A program made the translations under genes and the position numbers. A DNA stretch of 64,000 nt from Eopsaltria australis (Eukaryota > Chordata > Aves > Passeriformes > Petroicidae). Positions 1 through 11,910 of this stretch are shown here, one piece after another. The stretch is taken from contig JAVTVJ010000303.1 in the NCBI GenBank assembly GCA_034509425.1, positions 930,001 through 994,000 on the forward strand. The letters run 5' to 3'. The stretch's first letter is position 1. Every line of letters starts with the position of its first letter. The notes below the pieces were generated by a model that saw only the letters and a list, made by a program, of their open reading frames with translations, was not told the DNA's origin and made no database searches.

Positions 1-223
1 GAGCTGTGCTTTTATCCAAGAAATCATTCCCAAGGGAACACAAAAGCAAACTGCAACCACTGCAATCAGCCTGTTCTTCATCGTATACCTGTTCCTTGTT
101 CCTTTCCTGCCCCACCCACTCCTCAAAAAAAAAAAGAATAAAGCCGTTCACCAAGAGCCTCTTTCCTCTGGTGGTGCTGGCAAGCAGCTGCACACGATGC
201 TAATGTGTTTTTATTCTGTGCAG
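1..223 (+). other. RASSF6 intron, 3' part
   Basis: Non-coding sequence before the first visible RASSF6 exon. It holds an A-rich run near 126-138 and ends in a pyrimidine-rich acceptor with its AG at 222-223. No further exon is supported here. Confidence 0.7.
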
Positions 224-3200
224 GTTATCCATGTTACGAAAGTCACACACTGAAGGCCAGGAGGGAGCAGGAGCTTGACTGTGCCACCCTGCCCCGGACC
301 AGCAGTGATGCCACGGCCGTGCGCAAGAGGACCAAGCTCCCCACCATAACCAGGACAGAAGTAGAAACTCACAGGTTCTCAATCAATGGCCACTTCTACA
401 ACCACGAGGTAAGAATTTTTAGGCTTGGCTTTGTCACCTGAGGGTCAGGAAGCCCTGTCCAGTGAGTTGCCTTATGCTCACTCTGTTGTGTTCTTGTTCC
501 CAGACATCAGTTTTCACTCCGGCTTTTGGATCAGAAACCAAAATAAGAATCAACAGCCAACTGAGAACCAGACAAGTGATAGAACAGTTGCTTCGTAAGT
601 TTAAGGTAAGTCTGCTGGCAGGAGGAAGTTCTGGAAACGTTCATTCCAATGTGCACTCCAGCACTTCGGGAAAGATGGGGAGTAACTGGGCGGGGATGGT
701 GCACGGAATGGAGTGTAAAAGAAACCAATTTTTTTGGGGGGGTTTTTTTTGGGCAATTTGAAATGCCCAGGTTGGGTTTGTTTTAGCAATGTTTCATGGC
801 CGTCAGAGGCCAGAAAAGCCACACTGGTGTGCAGTGATGGGAGAATTAGCAAACTAGTGCCAGTAGCTGACATGTGCTTTCTCTGACAGCCAAGCATGTG
901 GAAAGATGCGGAGAGTTAGAGTTAAAAGTAGTGCTCAAGGTCAGTGCCATACTGTCTGAAACTGCTTTTTTTTCACCTCTTGGAATTTCCTTGGAACCAT
1001 CTTCCACCAACATCGTTGTATGTGGTCAGAAGTAGCTTTGCCCTTACTTCTGCGTATTTCTTGAATATCTTGATTTTGCATGGATGCTTAGTGTTTAATT
1101 TATACTTTAATGGTCCAAAACTTCCTTTTTAACCTGTCTAGAGATTTCACTATTGCAGAATTGCTTCGTGTGGTTAGTAAGACTTGGGAGTGTCTTGGAA
1201 GGAAAACTTAACTTCTAGGAGTAATAAAGGAAGGAAATTACAGAGCAGGGAAGTTGTAAGGAATAAGTTGCAAAGTCGGAGTTCAAAAGCTCTGCTGTTT
1301 TCTGAATGTGGCTGTCAGGCACGAGGGTAGGTCACAGGGGTTTACCCTGATGGCAGCACAAATAGCAGAGCTGCATGTGATGGGAGAAATAAGCTATTTG
1401 AAGTAGTTGATGATGCTGCAAGGAAACCAGGCAGGAAAGATCTGGGGTTACAGTGTGTTACTGATCTGGGAATGTAAGGGTTAGGGCTGGCACAGGGACA
1501 GTGAACATGGCAGCACAGCTTTCTGTCTTATCCAGATCCAGAATCTTTTAACTCTTCTACAGGCATGATCCCTGTCTCAGACTTTGATCCAAATCTCTGA
1601 GCTGGGACACACAGGGAAGATGTGCTGAGAGGGAAGTGCTGGGAAGGTCTGTGAGTCTGAATGGATTTTCTTTTGTTTCACAGATAGAAAACAGCCCCCA
1701 TGAATTTGCACTTTATGTTATCCATGCGTCTGGAGGTAAGCCTGCCACTGCTGCCTGACCACTTCATCTCTAAGCATCCTCTGTGTGTGTGTGGAATGTG
1801 TCCCTTTGAGTGACAGGACTCATCTCAGGCCTCTGTCCTCATGTGGGCACTGTGTGTGTGGTGTGGCATTTTGCTTTCTCCAGGAACACTTCAGAGATGT
1901 CTCCTTTGGAGAGGAAAAGCTGAATAATTGTGCTGTGGGCCCTTTCAGCTGACAGCCTTGGATTGCATATGCTGAGTTCAAAGTACTCATTGTTCAGTGG
2001 AAAAAGTTTACTTGTGTAGCAGTTTACTCTTATTTTTCTGGAAAAGGGAGATTTGATCTTTACTAATGGGAACACCTGAGAGAATAGGAGGGAACTGAGG
2101 GAGAAGGTACTTTAAATAGCACAGTAATTAGGGAGCTGTTAGGTATCTGGTAATTGCACTTGAGTCAGTTTGGGATTCATGTCAGGAAAAAAGTCTCGTG
2201 ACTGCAGGTAGATAGAGCCCCTGTGGAGTGTTCCATGTTTTATGACATTGCTTATAAATTCCAGAAAAGAAGCAGTTGAGGAGTGGAGATGTTCCCTTGC
2301 TGCACAGGCTGCTGCAGGGGCCCTCTGAGAAGATTGCCAAGTTCTTTCTCATGGATGGGGATGTGGAAGAGATCAGTAGTGATGTATGTATACCCTCACT
2401 TCTTATAATTCATGGAATTTTTCTCTATGACCATAGTTAGTAGTGCCTTTCTTGTCTTCTCCTTGTTAGGTTGCTCAGTACATTTCATTTCATCTTCCCT
2501 TCTTGGAATCAATTCTGCACAGAATAAATGAAGAGGAGAAGCAAGAGATTCAACAGACAGTGGCAAGGTAAGCAGACATAAAGTGAGGTGTGTCACATAG
2601 TCCAGGGGAATCTGTACAATTGTGGCCTGGCTCATGAGGAGAACATGAGGATGTAGCAGAATGCAGGTAGAACACTGTGATGGGAAGGCTGAAGGGATTG
2701 GGAGGGTTTATAATCCTTTCCCTGTCCTGTTGCTCTTAAAGATTCCAGAATTAATACTGACTACACACACGGTGGGGTCTTCAGAAAATTTGGACCCTCG
2801 GGGTAACTTTTCTTTATTTTGTTTGCTGTTTGCTTTCTGAGCCTTTGACTGGTTCCTCAATTTGTACTTGCTGCTGTGTATTCCCTTGGAAAGGATAAAT
2901 GCAGCACACACATGGTACTGTTTTGGTTCTCTAGCCACATCAGTGGCTAGAGAACCATTTGAGCCACATCAGTGCCAGATGTCCCTTCAAAGCTTGAGGT
3001 AAATGACAGGAATCTCCCTGGCAGCAGCTCAAAACACCCCACAGGTACAAGCCAGAGGAGCTCCCAGATTTGTGAGCCCCTGAGTCCCGAGTCCAACAGC
3101 ATTAAGTGGCTCCATCAGCCTTAGATCTGTTACTGAATGATGGACTGATAATCATGTTGAATCAAAGTGTCCGGGAAATGTTTAGAAAACAATAAACTTG

Positions 3201-3371
3201 CCTGCATTGGGAAAAGTTTCACTGCCATTTGAGCAGCTTGTTTGAATTTGGGTTGAAAGTTTTCAGAGGTTGTTTAAAGGCATTCTCCCTCTCAGGTACG
3301 TAAGGGAGAAGAGGCTGATACAGCAGCACCTTCGCAGTCGAAGTGTGACAAGAACAGAGACTACGGTGTGA
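224..3371 (+). CDS. RASSF6: RASSF6, C-terminal part (six coding exons, 5' end outside the window)
   Basis: Ras-association domain family 6 is a non-enzymatic cytoplasmic scaffold that links Ras-like GTPases and MST/Hippo kinases to apoptosis and NF-kB control. Exons seen: 224-408, 504-605, 1684-1735, 2265-2383, 2470-2567 and 3296-3371. All have AG/GT borders and compatible phases, giving 209 residues in one frame. The first exon encodes a basic linker ending [10 protein letters not shown]. The next three encode the RA (ubiquitin-like) domain, starting [10 protein letters not shown] and running through [17 protein letters not shown] and the [13 protein letters not shown] stretch. The DVAQYI segment and the last two exons form the helical SARAH domain. 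The protein ends TRTETTV, a class I PDZ ligand also known from RASSF6. The exon at 224 starts in codon phase 2, so earlier exons lie to the left. RASSF2 and RASSF4 are close paralogues; the EEISSDVAQYI segment, the TETTV tail and the albumin-family neighbour favour RASSF6. Confidence 0.93.
2924..2957. repeat. Perfect hairpin in the last RASSF6 intron
   Basis: Two 15-base arms (2924-2938 and 2943-2957) are exact reverse complements around the four-base loop atca. The left arm begins TGGTTCTCTAGCC. It sits about 340 bases before the last RASSF6 exon. It may be a microinversion or fold-back duplication; it is too short for a normal miRNA precursor. Confidence 0.85.
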
Positions 3372-3384
3372 TGGGATGGCCCCT

Positions 3385-3414
3385 TGGGAATGGAACCCCT
3401 GGGAATGGAATCCC
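3385..3414 (+). repeat. 15-base tandem duplication just after the RASSF6 stop
   Basis: Two adjacent copies of a 15-base unit beginning TGGGAATGGAA differ at one base. They start 14 bases after the TGA in the 3' UTR. This is a small slippage duplication with no assigned function. Confidence 0.8.
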
Positions 3415-4084
3415 TGGGCTGTTGAGGGACATTCCTTGCTGCTGCTGGGACTGAGGAGCGCTTCAGCCTCGGAGACCACAAAGTGGGAAAGCCTCTCATC
3501 ACCATTAAACAGCTGCAACTGCCCCACTCCTGCAGCACTGGAACCACCTCAGGAGATGCACTACATCCCCCAGACAACAGATGCTGAATCTGACTTGGCA
3601 CTTAGGCAACAAATCCTCTGAAAAGCCCAAGGCTTTAAATCCTGCTGGTGCATGACCTGGTACCAAGAGGCTGGTATAGAAAAATGTTGCAATAACCAAT
3701 GTGCTGATAGAAAATATGCAAATTAAGAATATGGTTATCCCACTATTAGAGAAATATTGTATTATATTAGCAGAAAGCTTTTCAGTAGAGCCACGTGGCA
3801 GAAGATATTTATGTATTTAAGATTGCAGGTAGAATTTTCATTTAAGTTATAAAATATCCATGCAAGATGCCTGAAATCCACTGGCTTCAGGCTGGTCATG
3901 CTGAAAATGCTTAAGTTTTGAGCTACTGTTAGAAAAACCTAACTGGAAACCCTCCCACTTAGGAGCTGCTCAGCTCTTTGCCATGACAGGGAATTTATTG
4001 CTGAAATACCTCGTGAACTGCAAAGTAAGAACTGACTAAACACTGCTGGGTCCTGAAAGACATCTCAGTGGTTTTTGTAGTTGG

Positions 4085-4204
4085 AATAAATGATTGTGTT
4101 CCTTCCTGTACTTTCTGTTTGAAAGGGAATTGAGAAGTGCTCAGTGAGAGGCTGTGCTGTGTTGAATGTTAGAACTCAAATTATGGAGATGTAAATAAAA
4201 TAAA
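4085..4204 (+). terminator. RASSF6 poly(A) signals
   Basis: AATAAA at 4085-4090, then two overlapping AATAAA hexamers at 4194-4199 and 4199-4204, on the coding strand 0.7-0.8 kb after the RASSF6 stop. T/G-rich sequence (ttagttgtcctcc, ggttgttttt) follows, as expected of a downstream element. Which site is used cannot be told from sequence. Confidence 0.5.
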
Positions 4205-4225
4205 TCTCTGCCCACTTAGTTGTCC

Positions 4226-6316
4226 TCCTGCAGCAGTTGGTTGTTTTTACCTGGTGTCTGTGACTTACCTCAGCTGCCTTTTTCTTATGCAGGTAGCAAA
4301 TACTTGTGAGGGAGGAAAGGAATGTGCAGAACATGTTGCCTAGGAATTATATGGAGTGAATCAAATTGTAAAACTTTACACTGCCTGAAATCATGCTACT
4401 GGGATGGGAATTCAGAAAATAAAGGTCAGGGTGCTGATAAGCTTCTCAGATTGGAGCAAGTGCATTATTTCAAAGTACTGTTTATAATCCTGCCTAGGAG
4501 AATGCTTAGGGACAATGGAGTACAGAGGGCAGAAATAAAAATGATTCACAGTTAAGAGGTAGGAATTAAATGCCAGTTGCCTTCCAGCTGCAAATGGAAG
4601 TTTCTTGAAGCAGCAGAATGTGCATTCAAGTGGAAATATTAGAATATTAAATAATTTCTTGTGCAGCCCATATGGAAAAGAGGTGTTTCCAAGCAGGTTC
4701 TCCAATCCCCTGTATATGTCCACTCTTCCTAAAATGAGCCATTTTTGCCACCATCCGATGTTCAAGACTTGAATCCTTTTAATTTCCCTTGTCTTGCTGA
4801 ATTGGGACTGAAAACTGCTGGAAGACAGCTCTAGGATAGGACACAGACCTGATGCCGTTGGCCAGGATTTTGGTGTGAGTGAAATCATGCTGTGACTCTT
4901 GTGTGGTTGGTTCTTTGTGAGTGCTGTGCTGTCTAAATTAACCATTTCTGACAAATACAGACAAGAGCAGGGCAAGAATTTATTCCAAAGTGTTATGAGA
5001 CATTCAAGGAAACACAGGTGACAGAGGAATGGCAGTCACTCAAGTTTGGACCCAAAGCCATTAATCACAGAAACAGTGATTACAGTCTATATCTTACCTG
5101 CATTTGTACATTTCCCTGCTGACCAGGTGCTTCAGCTGGACAGTCATTGACCTGTCCTTTCTGAGACATTCTACGTATTTTTTTTTCTTTCTCACCTTAT
5201 TTGGGGTGCCCAGGATAATCTTTCTCTGTTTAAAGGCAACATTACAGCAAGTTAGAGTAGCCCATATCGGTGAGTTCATATGCTGTAGCTCAAGGCCAGC
5301 ATTACAAAAACAATTATTCAGTGATTAGAGAGTAATTTACAAGTGGCTATAGGCAGATTTTCTCTAATGTGATTTCATTTGCACTTATGCTTCATAAGCT
5401 TAGGATTTAAAATGCCTTTCTTTGTTTTGGTCTGTGACTGGGATCATAAAATAACATTGCATGCCAGAAGATGGTGGTCACAGCCAAACCCTGAATTTTC
5501 ATCACCTAGCTTATTGTTTCAGTGTATTTCCTTATTGGGATTCAGCCTCTCTCTGAACTAAATGTGGCTTTTTGTCACTTGGTTTGGTTTAAATGCTCCC
5601 TGTGCTGTTCGTGTCACTTGTCCAGCGAGGACCTTCCCATGAACTGTGCAGCTTCTTATGTCGACAGCATTTTCTCACTCCTTTTGATGAGTTCTGGACC
5701 CTGGAAAAAGGAAAATCCTCGGGAGCAATAGTGTCAGGAGGGTGACTGATGTGCTTGTGGCATGTTGAGGGGGCAGCAGCAGATCCTGTCCTGTGACCTT
5801 GGCAAAGTGTACACAACACTGTGTGCAGAGCACACATTTGTCACTGCCAATGCACATTTGGTTTTGCTGTTCAGCTGAGGTGGCCTTGGATTTGGTATTG
5901 GCCAGAAAAATACTGTTCTGGTAGGAAGAGTTGGTAGAATCCTTTGGTGATGTGCTGTTCAGGTGTGTCCAGAGGTGAAAAAGAAGAGAAGAATTCTTTC
6001 TATTTTATCATTTTAAGCCAAGACTTGGGGAAAAAGATAACAAAGCTTACAGGTCAGGGATGGTTTGTTAAAGCTCAGTTAAGGGAATACAGTAAAGAGA
6101 GGGACATGGGAGAATAGGGGAAAGTGGATTTACTGGAGGGTAAAGAAGAGCCAAAGCAGTTTTGGGTATGAAGTTCAGCAGGCTGGAATGGTGCAGGGAA
6201 GGCAAGAGGGAAACAGAGGCAGGAAGATAAACAGGGAAAAAGCTTTGATCTGAAATGTGAATGTAGCCTTTCCCTCCCTATTGCAGAGGAACTCTGGCTG
6301 GAAACAGAAGTCATAC
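4226..6316. other. Convergent intergenic stretch and 3' end of the albumin-family gene
   Basis: RASSF6 (plus) and the albumin-family gene (minus) end facing each other here. The stretch must contain the terminal exon and 3' UTR of the minus-strand gene. A minus-strand AATAAA lies at 4979-4984 (tttatt on the plus strand), a possible poly(A) signal. The 187-codon minus-strand frame at 4412-4975 has no recognisable domain and is taken as untranslated sequence. Confidence 0.5.
6000..6132 (-). other. Candidate terminal exons of the albumin-family gene
   Basis: The last certain exon (6317-6449) ends in phase 0 with a GT donor. Two downstream minus-strand acceptors could supply the end. One after a pyrimidine-rich tract has its exon top at 6132 and reads TAA at once, leaving the protein at 601 residues. 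One after tttttccccaag has its exon top at 6023 and adds SWLKMIK before TAG at 6000-6002. A third, above 6132, would add a long, unlike-family tail. None carries the usual albumin ending of the LGL type. Confidence 0.3.
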
Positions 6317-9300
6317 CTCTGTCAGGAAGCAGGACTCGGGGTTTGCCGCTCCGCAGCACCGCTCCCTCATGGCACTGAAGGCAGCGGTGACAGAGCCCAG
6401 CTGCTCTGGGCTGATCCGGGACTTGTACTTGAGGAGGGTGATGAGCATCCTGCAGGAGAGCAGAGCTTTGGGAAGTGGGAGGGAAGCACATGCTCACAAA
6501 ACTGCCCACCTTACCCCAGGACTGCAGCCCCCCACCCACTGCCTTCCCACAGCTCTTCATCCTCAGTCACCACCCAGACATGGATTTCTGCCAGGGAGCA
6601 AAGGTGGCCCTGCTCCCCTGTGACATGAAACATCATTGTCTGGTTTTGGAGTGCTCCAGAGAAGAAAGAAGGCAGGACAGTGGGTGAGAGGAAGGTGAGC
6701 AGTGCTAGGGGTAACAGCAAACCATCATGTCTTACTCCTGCTTCCTGTGCCGTAACTTCTCCTCCTCCATGGTGCACAAGTCTCCATGGAAAGCAAACAG
6801 CCCTGGAGTCAAGGCCAAGGGCACGTAACTCTCATCAACCTCCAGTTTCCCTATGCATGGCCTCCTGAAGGCATAGGAGCTGCTGCAGCAGTGGCAAACT
6901 CCAGGATTTATGGGCTCAGCCAGGTGTCTCCTACAGATTTCCCCAAGCACGAGATCCAGCTTTACCAAGAGAATGAAAAAAGTAATGTTCTATTTGTTTT
7001 TCATTTTCAAAAACCCGTGAAACACACAATGCTCACCGCGAAGTTAGGAAAAATGGAATTTAAACCTTGTTTGTAAGATAGAGAATACTTGATACTTGTA
7101 CTTAATGCTGGCTTATGCCAGTGCAGAAATGGCAAAAAGTAGGAACCAGACACCGAAGGAAAACACCCACATTTTCCTCAGCACAAAGCAGCAGCTTGTC
7201 CTGGCTCAGCCGGCAGCATTTGGAGCCGATGGCTGTCATTTCCTTGGTGAATCTGATCAGCTCTGCAGATGTCAGCTGAGGCATCTTCTTGGTGAAGCTC
7301 ATGAGGAGCCTGAAATGACAGATTTTGTGACGCTGGTGTTTTTGTTTCAGCAGGCAGCAGTGAGCAGCCTGTGCCTTCCCTGTGGAATGTTCCAGCCCAG
7401 CCCCATGGAACACTGCTTAGCATAAGGACAGGACTGAGCCTAATGTCTGCAAGCCCAGGTAGGCAGGTGTAAGGCAGGTGTGAGGTTGCTCTGGTTGTGC
7501 AGCCAAATGTTTCAGCAATGCCTTTAGCCCATGGGACCTGCATGGTGTTACTCCAGCCTGGGCTGTGCCCAGCCAGAGCAGGGTTAGGGAGCACAGGAAA
7601 CAGTCATACTCATTTTGGAAATAGTAATCTCCTTTCTCCTTGTAAATGTCGCAGCTCGTCCTCATGATGCTTTCGGTTTCGTAAATGTGTTTCCTCAGTT
7701 CTTCCTCCTGGAAAAAACAAGTGGATTTGAGGGGTCATTGCACTGGGGGAATGCAGAATGTCCTCCTGCCTCCTGATTAGGCTTGAGTATCTCACCTAGT
7801 ACGTACCCACTGTTTTTAATACCATTTCTGTCTGAAACCCCTGTCAAATGTCTGAGTGTGCTAAATGTCCACCTCCAGTCCCTGCTGAATTTTGTGTGGC
7901 TGTTGGAGGGCCAGGTCTGAGACATAGCGCAGCTTCTGACTTCAGGTGTTACAAGGCCACTGTCCTGATGTCAGGCAATAACCCTAAGTACTTCTTACAC
8001 TTGGGATATGGAACTGGCATTGGTCAGGAGCCCCAGAAGGGAGCAAGGCCAACAGAAGTGTCAGTGTTAGCTCCGTCCCTTTCCCCCCATCCATCCATGT
8101 TAAATTGCTTCACAACTTAAGGCTCTGCTGCTGCTTTCTCCATTTGGGAATCAGTCAGGCCTTGCAGTATTTGCTGGGATTGTCACAAGAGCTGTGGCCC
8201 TGGAGCAGGGATATTGACTTTTTAGAGATGGGGTAACATCTCTGAACCCCCTCCATGTGCTGTCCAGGAGCCCCAGCACCCACCCCTCTGCTGAGGCAGC
8301 CACTGGGAGCCCCAAGCCTGCAGCACTCCTGCAGCAGGTCCTCGTAGCCTTTGCCAATCCTTAAAAGCATCTGGGCAGAAAATTCTGGGTGTCTCCTGGA
8401 GTATTCATACAGAAACCTGCAACATGGGGAAGACCAGGAATTAGGGAGAAGCCAAAACCTCTGCCCTTGGGAGGCCAGGGATGGGAAGGACAGCAGGGGC
8501 ATTTCAGGGTGGGTTTGTCCCTGTGGAACAGGGACAATTTCACGGAGGAAGCCTTGTGCTACCTGGCTAAGTGTGTGTCTTTTTCCTGGGCAAAACGTTC
8601 ACAGACTCCTTTGTCTTCAATGAACTCCCTGATGTGGGGGGACAGGCCTGCAGGTTTGTCATCATTTTCCACATGAATGATGCATTCGCTCCTTTGTAAC
8701 AGGGGCTGCTCACAGCACTGCTGGATCTTACTGGACAGGATGTGCTGGTTGCTGCAGACGTAGTGCAGAATGTCTTCCTGGAAACAGAAAAGGAAAGAAG
8801 GAAATTTTGCCAGGTTGTGGTATTTTTTTTTAATCAGTGTTTTTATCTCCATTTTAGAGACAGAGGAGGTGATTTTTATGCCCTTTTTAAAGGCTTCACA
8901 GTGAAAAAAGCCAGTTGGGAAAATCAACCAGACTATTAGACCGAAGAGTTAAATTCCAGTTTGGCAGAGCAATCCGTACAGCAGAGGAGGAAAAAAAACC
9001 TGGAAACAATGACAACAAAAGCACTAAATTTCTGCAGCCACACAACGATGGGAGGGCTTTACCCTGTCCTGCATGCAGTCCAGTGCATCCCCACGGCAGC
9101 AGTCCTTATGCATGGCAGCCACGTCCATCACAAGTTTGTGAACAGTGACAAAATCAGCTTTGGGGAATTTCTGGCTTATCTGGGTAAGTTTCCTGCAGGG
9201 AAGGAAAATGATTGCTTATATTCACAGTGGGAAACTGTGCTAGGAATCATCATTTTTGTGTGGAGAGGTTGTCCAACTTCCATCATAGAGAGATGTGATC

Positions 9301-11797
9301 TGTTCAGACTTGGATTTAGATTTTGGAATCTCACGACAATTTGTAAGGAAATGGTGATGCTGCCACACACAAATCTGAATTCCTTATCTGTCTTCCTTGT
9401 TAGATGCTACTGATGACCTGCACACAAAAAGGACAGGGCTGGTACTTCAGAGTCACGCTTTATTCCAAAGGAGTAATAAGCATGGGGAAAACTCACAGAG
9501 CCTTTAAGGTCCTTTCTCCAAACTTCTTCAGGATTGCACATGTGTGTTCCTGCCTCAAGGCATCTTCTCTTACTGGCTTCACCACCTTTGGTGCCTGATG
9601 GAAAAAAAAGCACCCATGAAATCGGAAGAAAATACAATAGTTCACATTGAAACTACAGTGGTGTCAGTATTTAATTTAGTTTTTTTAATAGTGAAAGAAC
9701 AATGCTGTACATTTTGCAAGCAACTCTTGTGCTTGCTGCTTAGTCACCGCCATTTATTAAGTGCTCTGTGAAGAGAATGCAGAACCCTTCAGACAACAGT
9801 TCAGTGCATTTAGCACAGGGGAGGAAATGGTCACCAGGGAGCTCCAGGGCAGCCTGATCTCAGTTTGTGCTTAGCAAGGTAAATTCCAGAATCAGGCTCT
9901 GATATTGAGAAAGAAATGCTGGTATTTCTGCCTCAGTGTTTGCATAGCTTCACATCAGTAACCCAAACCCCTGTGAGGGAATACCTGTGTCCTGAAGCAT
10001 TCCTCCAGGTGCTGAGAGGGGCCTTCCTCACCTCCACAGCACCTCTTCATCATCTCCTCATACCGGAGAGCAGCCGACAGGATTGTTGGGGCAGGCAGGA
10101 AGGGATGCTTCCTGGAAACTTCATAGGTGAAACTGAAACCAGAGAAAATCAGCTGTAGTTTCAGTTGATATTAAAATTACAGAAGTAATAAAATCCTAAA
10201 AGCTACTTAAGATATTGTTTTCCTGACTTATCAAGCAGTTGCACCCTGTGGTGTTTATCTCAGAAAATTTTGATGAGGCTGATGTTTTCCTGGAAATTGA
10301 AGTCTCAGATCCTACCAATTCTGGCTTAGAGGCAGCACAGCTCCTGCTTGGCTTTTAATGACTAAAGGGAAGCCCTTAGTTTCAGGTGAGTCCTTTACAC
10401 AGACTACAATAAACCAGGCTAGAATAATGTCACTTGGAGATAAAGCCAAAGCAGCAGGTGGCACAACAGGCCTTGCAGAATGGCAATTACAGCTGGACAA
10501 ATTGCACCAGTAATTCACATTAGGAAGAAAGATCAGTATGAGAGTGACTCTTAGGCTGGACTTTGTGGTTGCTGCTGCATTTGCTGCCTCTAGCCTGTAA
10601 CTGTCACATCCAGGCATCCAGTCTGGGATTTGTTACTCACTATCCTGTTAATGACTGCTGATGCTGTGAGTAGTTTCTGCAGGCAGCTTCAGCATCTGCC
10701 CTTTCCAAAGGAGGGATGAAGCCTTGCGAGGAATTTCTCAGGGACAGGAAGCAGTCATTTCTTTCGGGATCCTCTTTAGCACAGCAGTCAGCAATCATGG
10801 GAAGGTTTTTCTCCTGGCATATTGTATCGAAGAAAATCCTGCTCTGTGGAAAATTACAAGTTTACCTTTAGAGATGGGAGAAAGAGTCCATGAGCCAAAC
10901 ATGCACATGTGGGGAGCTCAAGTCTCATAGTAATAGATTCATGTCCCTGGAAAAACTCGTGCCAGGGCTCTGCAATGACAATATCTGGGAAGGTTTGTCC
11001 TGCTGGAAGCATGACTGAGCTTACCAGAGGCTTCAGGCAGTCGGGGCTGTACCTGGCTGCAGCCACACAGCTTCTGGCCAGGGCTGTGACCCGCTCAGCC
11101 ATCCCAGCTGCACTCCCGAACGTCCCTCCTAGCATGTGCTGGGCAAACATGATCAGGGCACTGCAGGAGGAACACGTTCTATTACACCTGCTCCTGGCCT
11201 CCTAACAACTCCTTACAGCAGGTGAGAGGCACTGACAGGATTTGTGTCACCCTGGGTCAGTGCAGGACTGGGTGCACTCATTCCCAATGATAAGGGTGTG
11301 CAGTGGCAGCGAATTGGCTTTACCTGGACAACTTACATGGCTTTGAAATTGTTCTCATGCAGCTGAGAAAAACGTTGACCAATGCTTGTTTTTCTCTCTG
11401 AAAAACAAGATGATTTCAGTAAAAATGTTTGTAGCTCAAGTGTCAGTAGGCAGGGGAAATTTCCCTTCTAGGCACTTCCTCTCATTGATCCCTGCCCATG
11501 TGTGCCCATCCTACACACCACAGAGACTCGCAAGGAATTAAGAGGTTGATCACACCAGATTAATCCAGGGACAGTTTTGCTGTGCACGTTTGTCCTTTAA
11601 GAAAATCCGCACATCCAACTGTGGCCAAGTGAGCCACCAGACAGTCCCATGGACCCAGTCAGCCAGCAATGTCAAACAAGAAATAGAGAAAAAAGATGAG
11701 AGAGATCCTTACCTACATCCCGAGAAGTTCTAGGCAGGGCTTTGGCTATTGTAAGGCTCACCAATAAAACAACATAAATGATTGCTCTCCAGTTCAT
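6317..11797 (-). CDS. AFM: Albumin-family plasma protein, afamin-like (13 coding exons; terminal exon unresolved)
   Basis: A secreted three-domain carrier of the ALB/AFP/AFM/GC family; afamin binds vitamin E and Wnt proteins in plasma. Minus-strand exons in order: 11713-11797, 11337-11397, 11025-11160, 10641-10843, 9985-10132, 9497-9594, 9063-9192, 8563-8777, 8284-8416, 7610-7707, 7171-7309, 6736-6959, 6317-6449. All phases join, giving 601 residues. The start MNWRAIIYVVLLV opens a signal peptide cleaved near AKA. Eight Cys-Cys pairs mark the albumin repeats, for example DCCAKEDPERNDC in domain I, RFLYEYSRRHPEF in domain II and SKCCRLSQDK in domain III. Sequons NSS and NYS lie in exon 4. The reading frame reaches ESCFLTE with no stop, so a short last exon lies downstream. 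Divergence is too great for it to be bird serum albumin; AFP is the alternative name. AFM is chosen from its position beside RASSF6. Confidence 0.85.
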
Positions 11798-11844
11798 TCT
11801 GTCAGATTTCGGCAAGCGCTTGGGGTGACTTTGCTTTTTCTGTG

Positions 11845-11910
11845 AAAGGCAGAAAGAATTAAGGGGAAAGAGTTACTTTTATCCTCCCCCAGATGATTCC
11901 TGGTTAATCA
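11845..11910 (-). promoter_or_regulatory. Promoter of the albumin-family gene (TATA-like box and HNF1-like site)
   Basis: Reading the minus strand, GATAAAAGTAAC at 11872-11883 is a TATA-like box about 75 bases upstream of the ATG at 11795-11797. About 20 bases further upstream, GGTTAATCA (11902-11910, on the plus strand) matches the first half of the HNF1 consensus and agrees with it at about 10 of 13 places overall. A TATA box with HNF1 directly upstream is the classic layout of liver albumin and AFP promoters. Expression in liver is inferred, not seen. Confidence 0.6.

Larger units (their letters stand above)
3372..4225 (+). other. RASSF6 3' untranslated region
   Basis: Follows the TGA at 3369-3371. 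Open frames inside it (for example 3376-3621) are not conserved in type and overlap repeat sequence, so they are treated as chance. The likely 3' end lies shortly after the double poly(A) signal at 4194-4204. An earlier AATAAA at 4085-4090 could give a shorter form. Confidence 0.6.

Noticed and set aside
4412..4975. 187-codon minus-strand frame
   Set aside because: Lies in the convergent 3' region, has no family likeness, and is probably 3' UTR of the albumin-family gene.
9407..9637. Alternative minus-strand frame across albumin-family exon 6
   Set aside because: The other phase gives the family-like HTCAILKKFGERT and joins in phase with exons 5 and 7, so this frame is a shadow.
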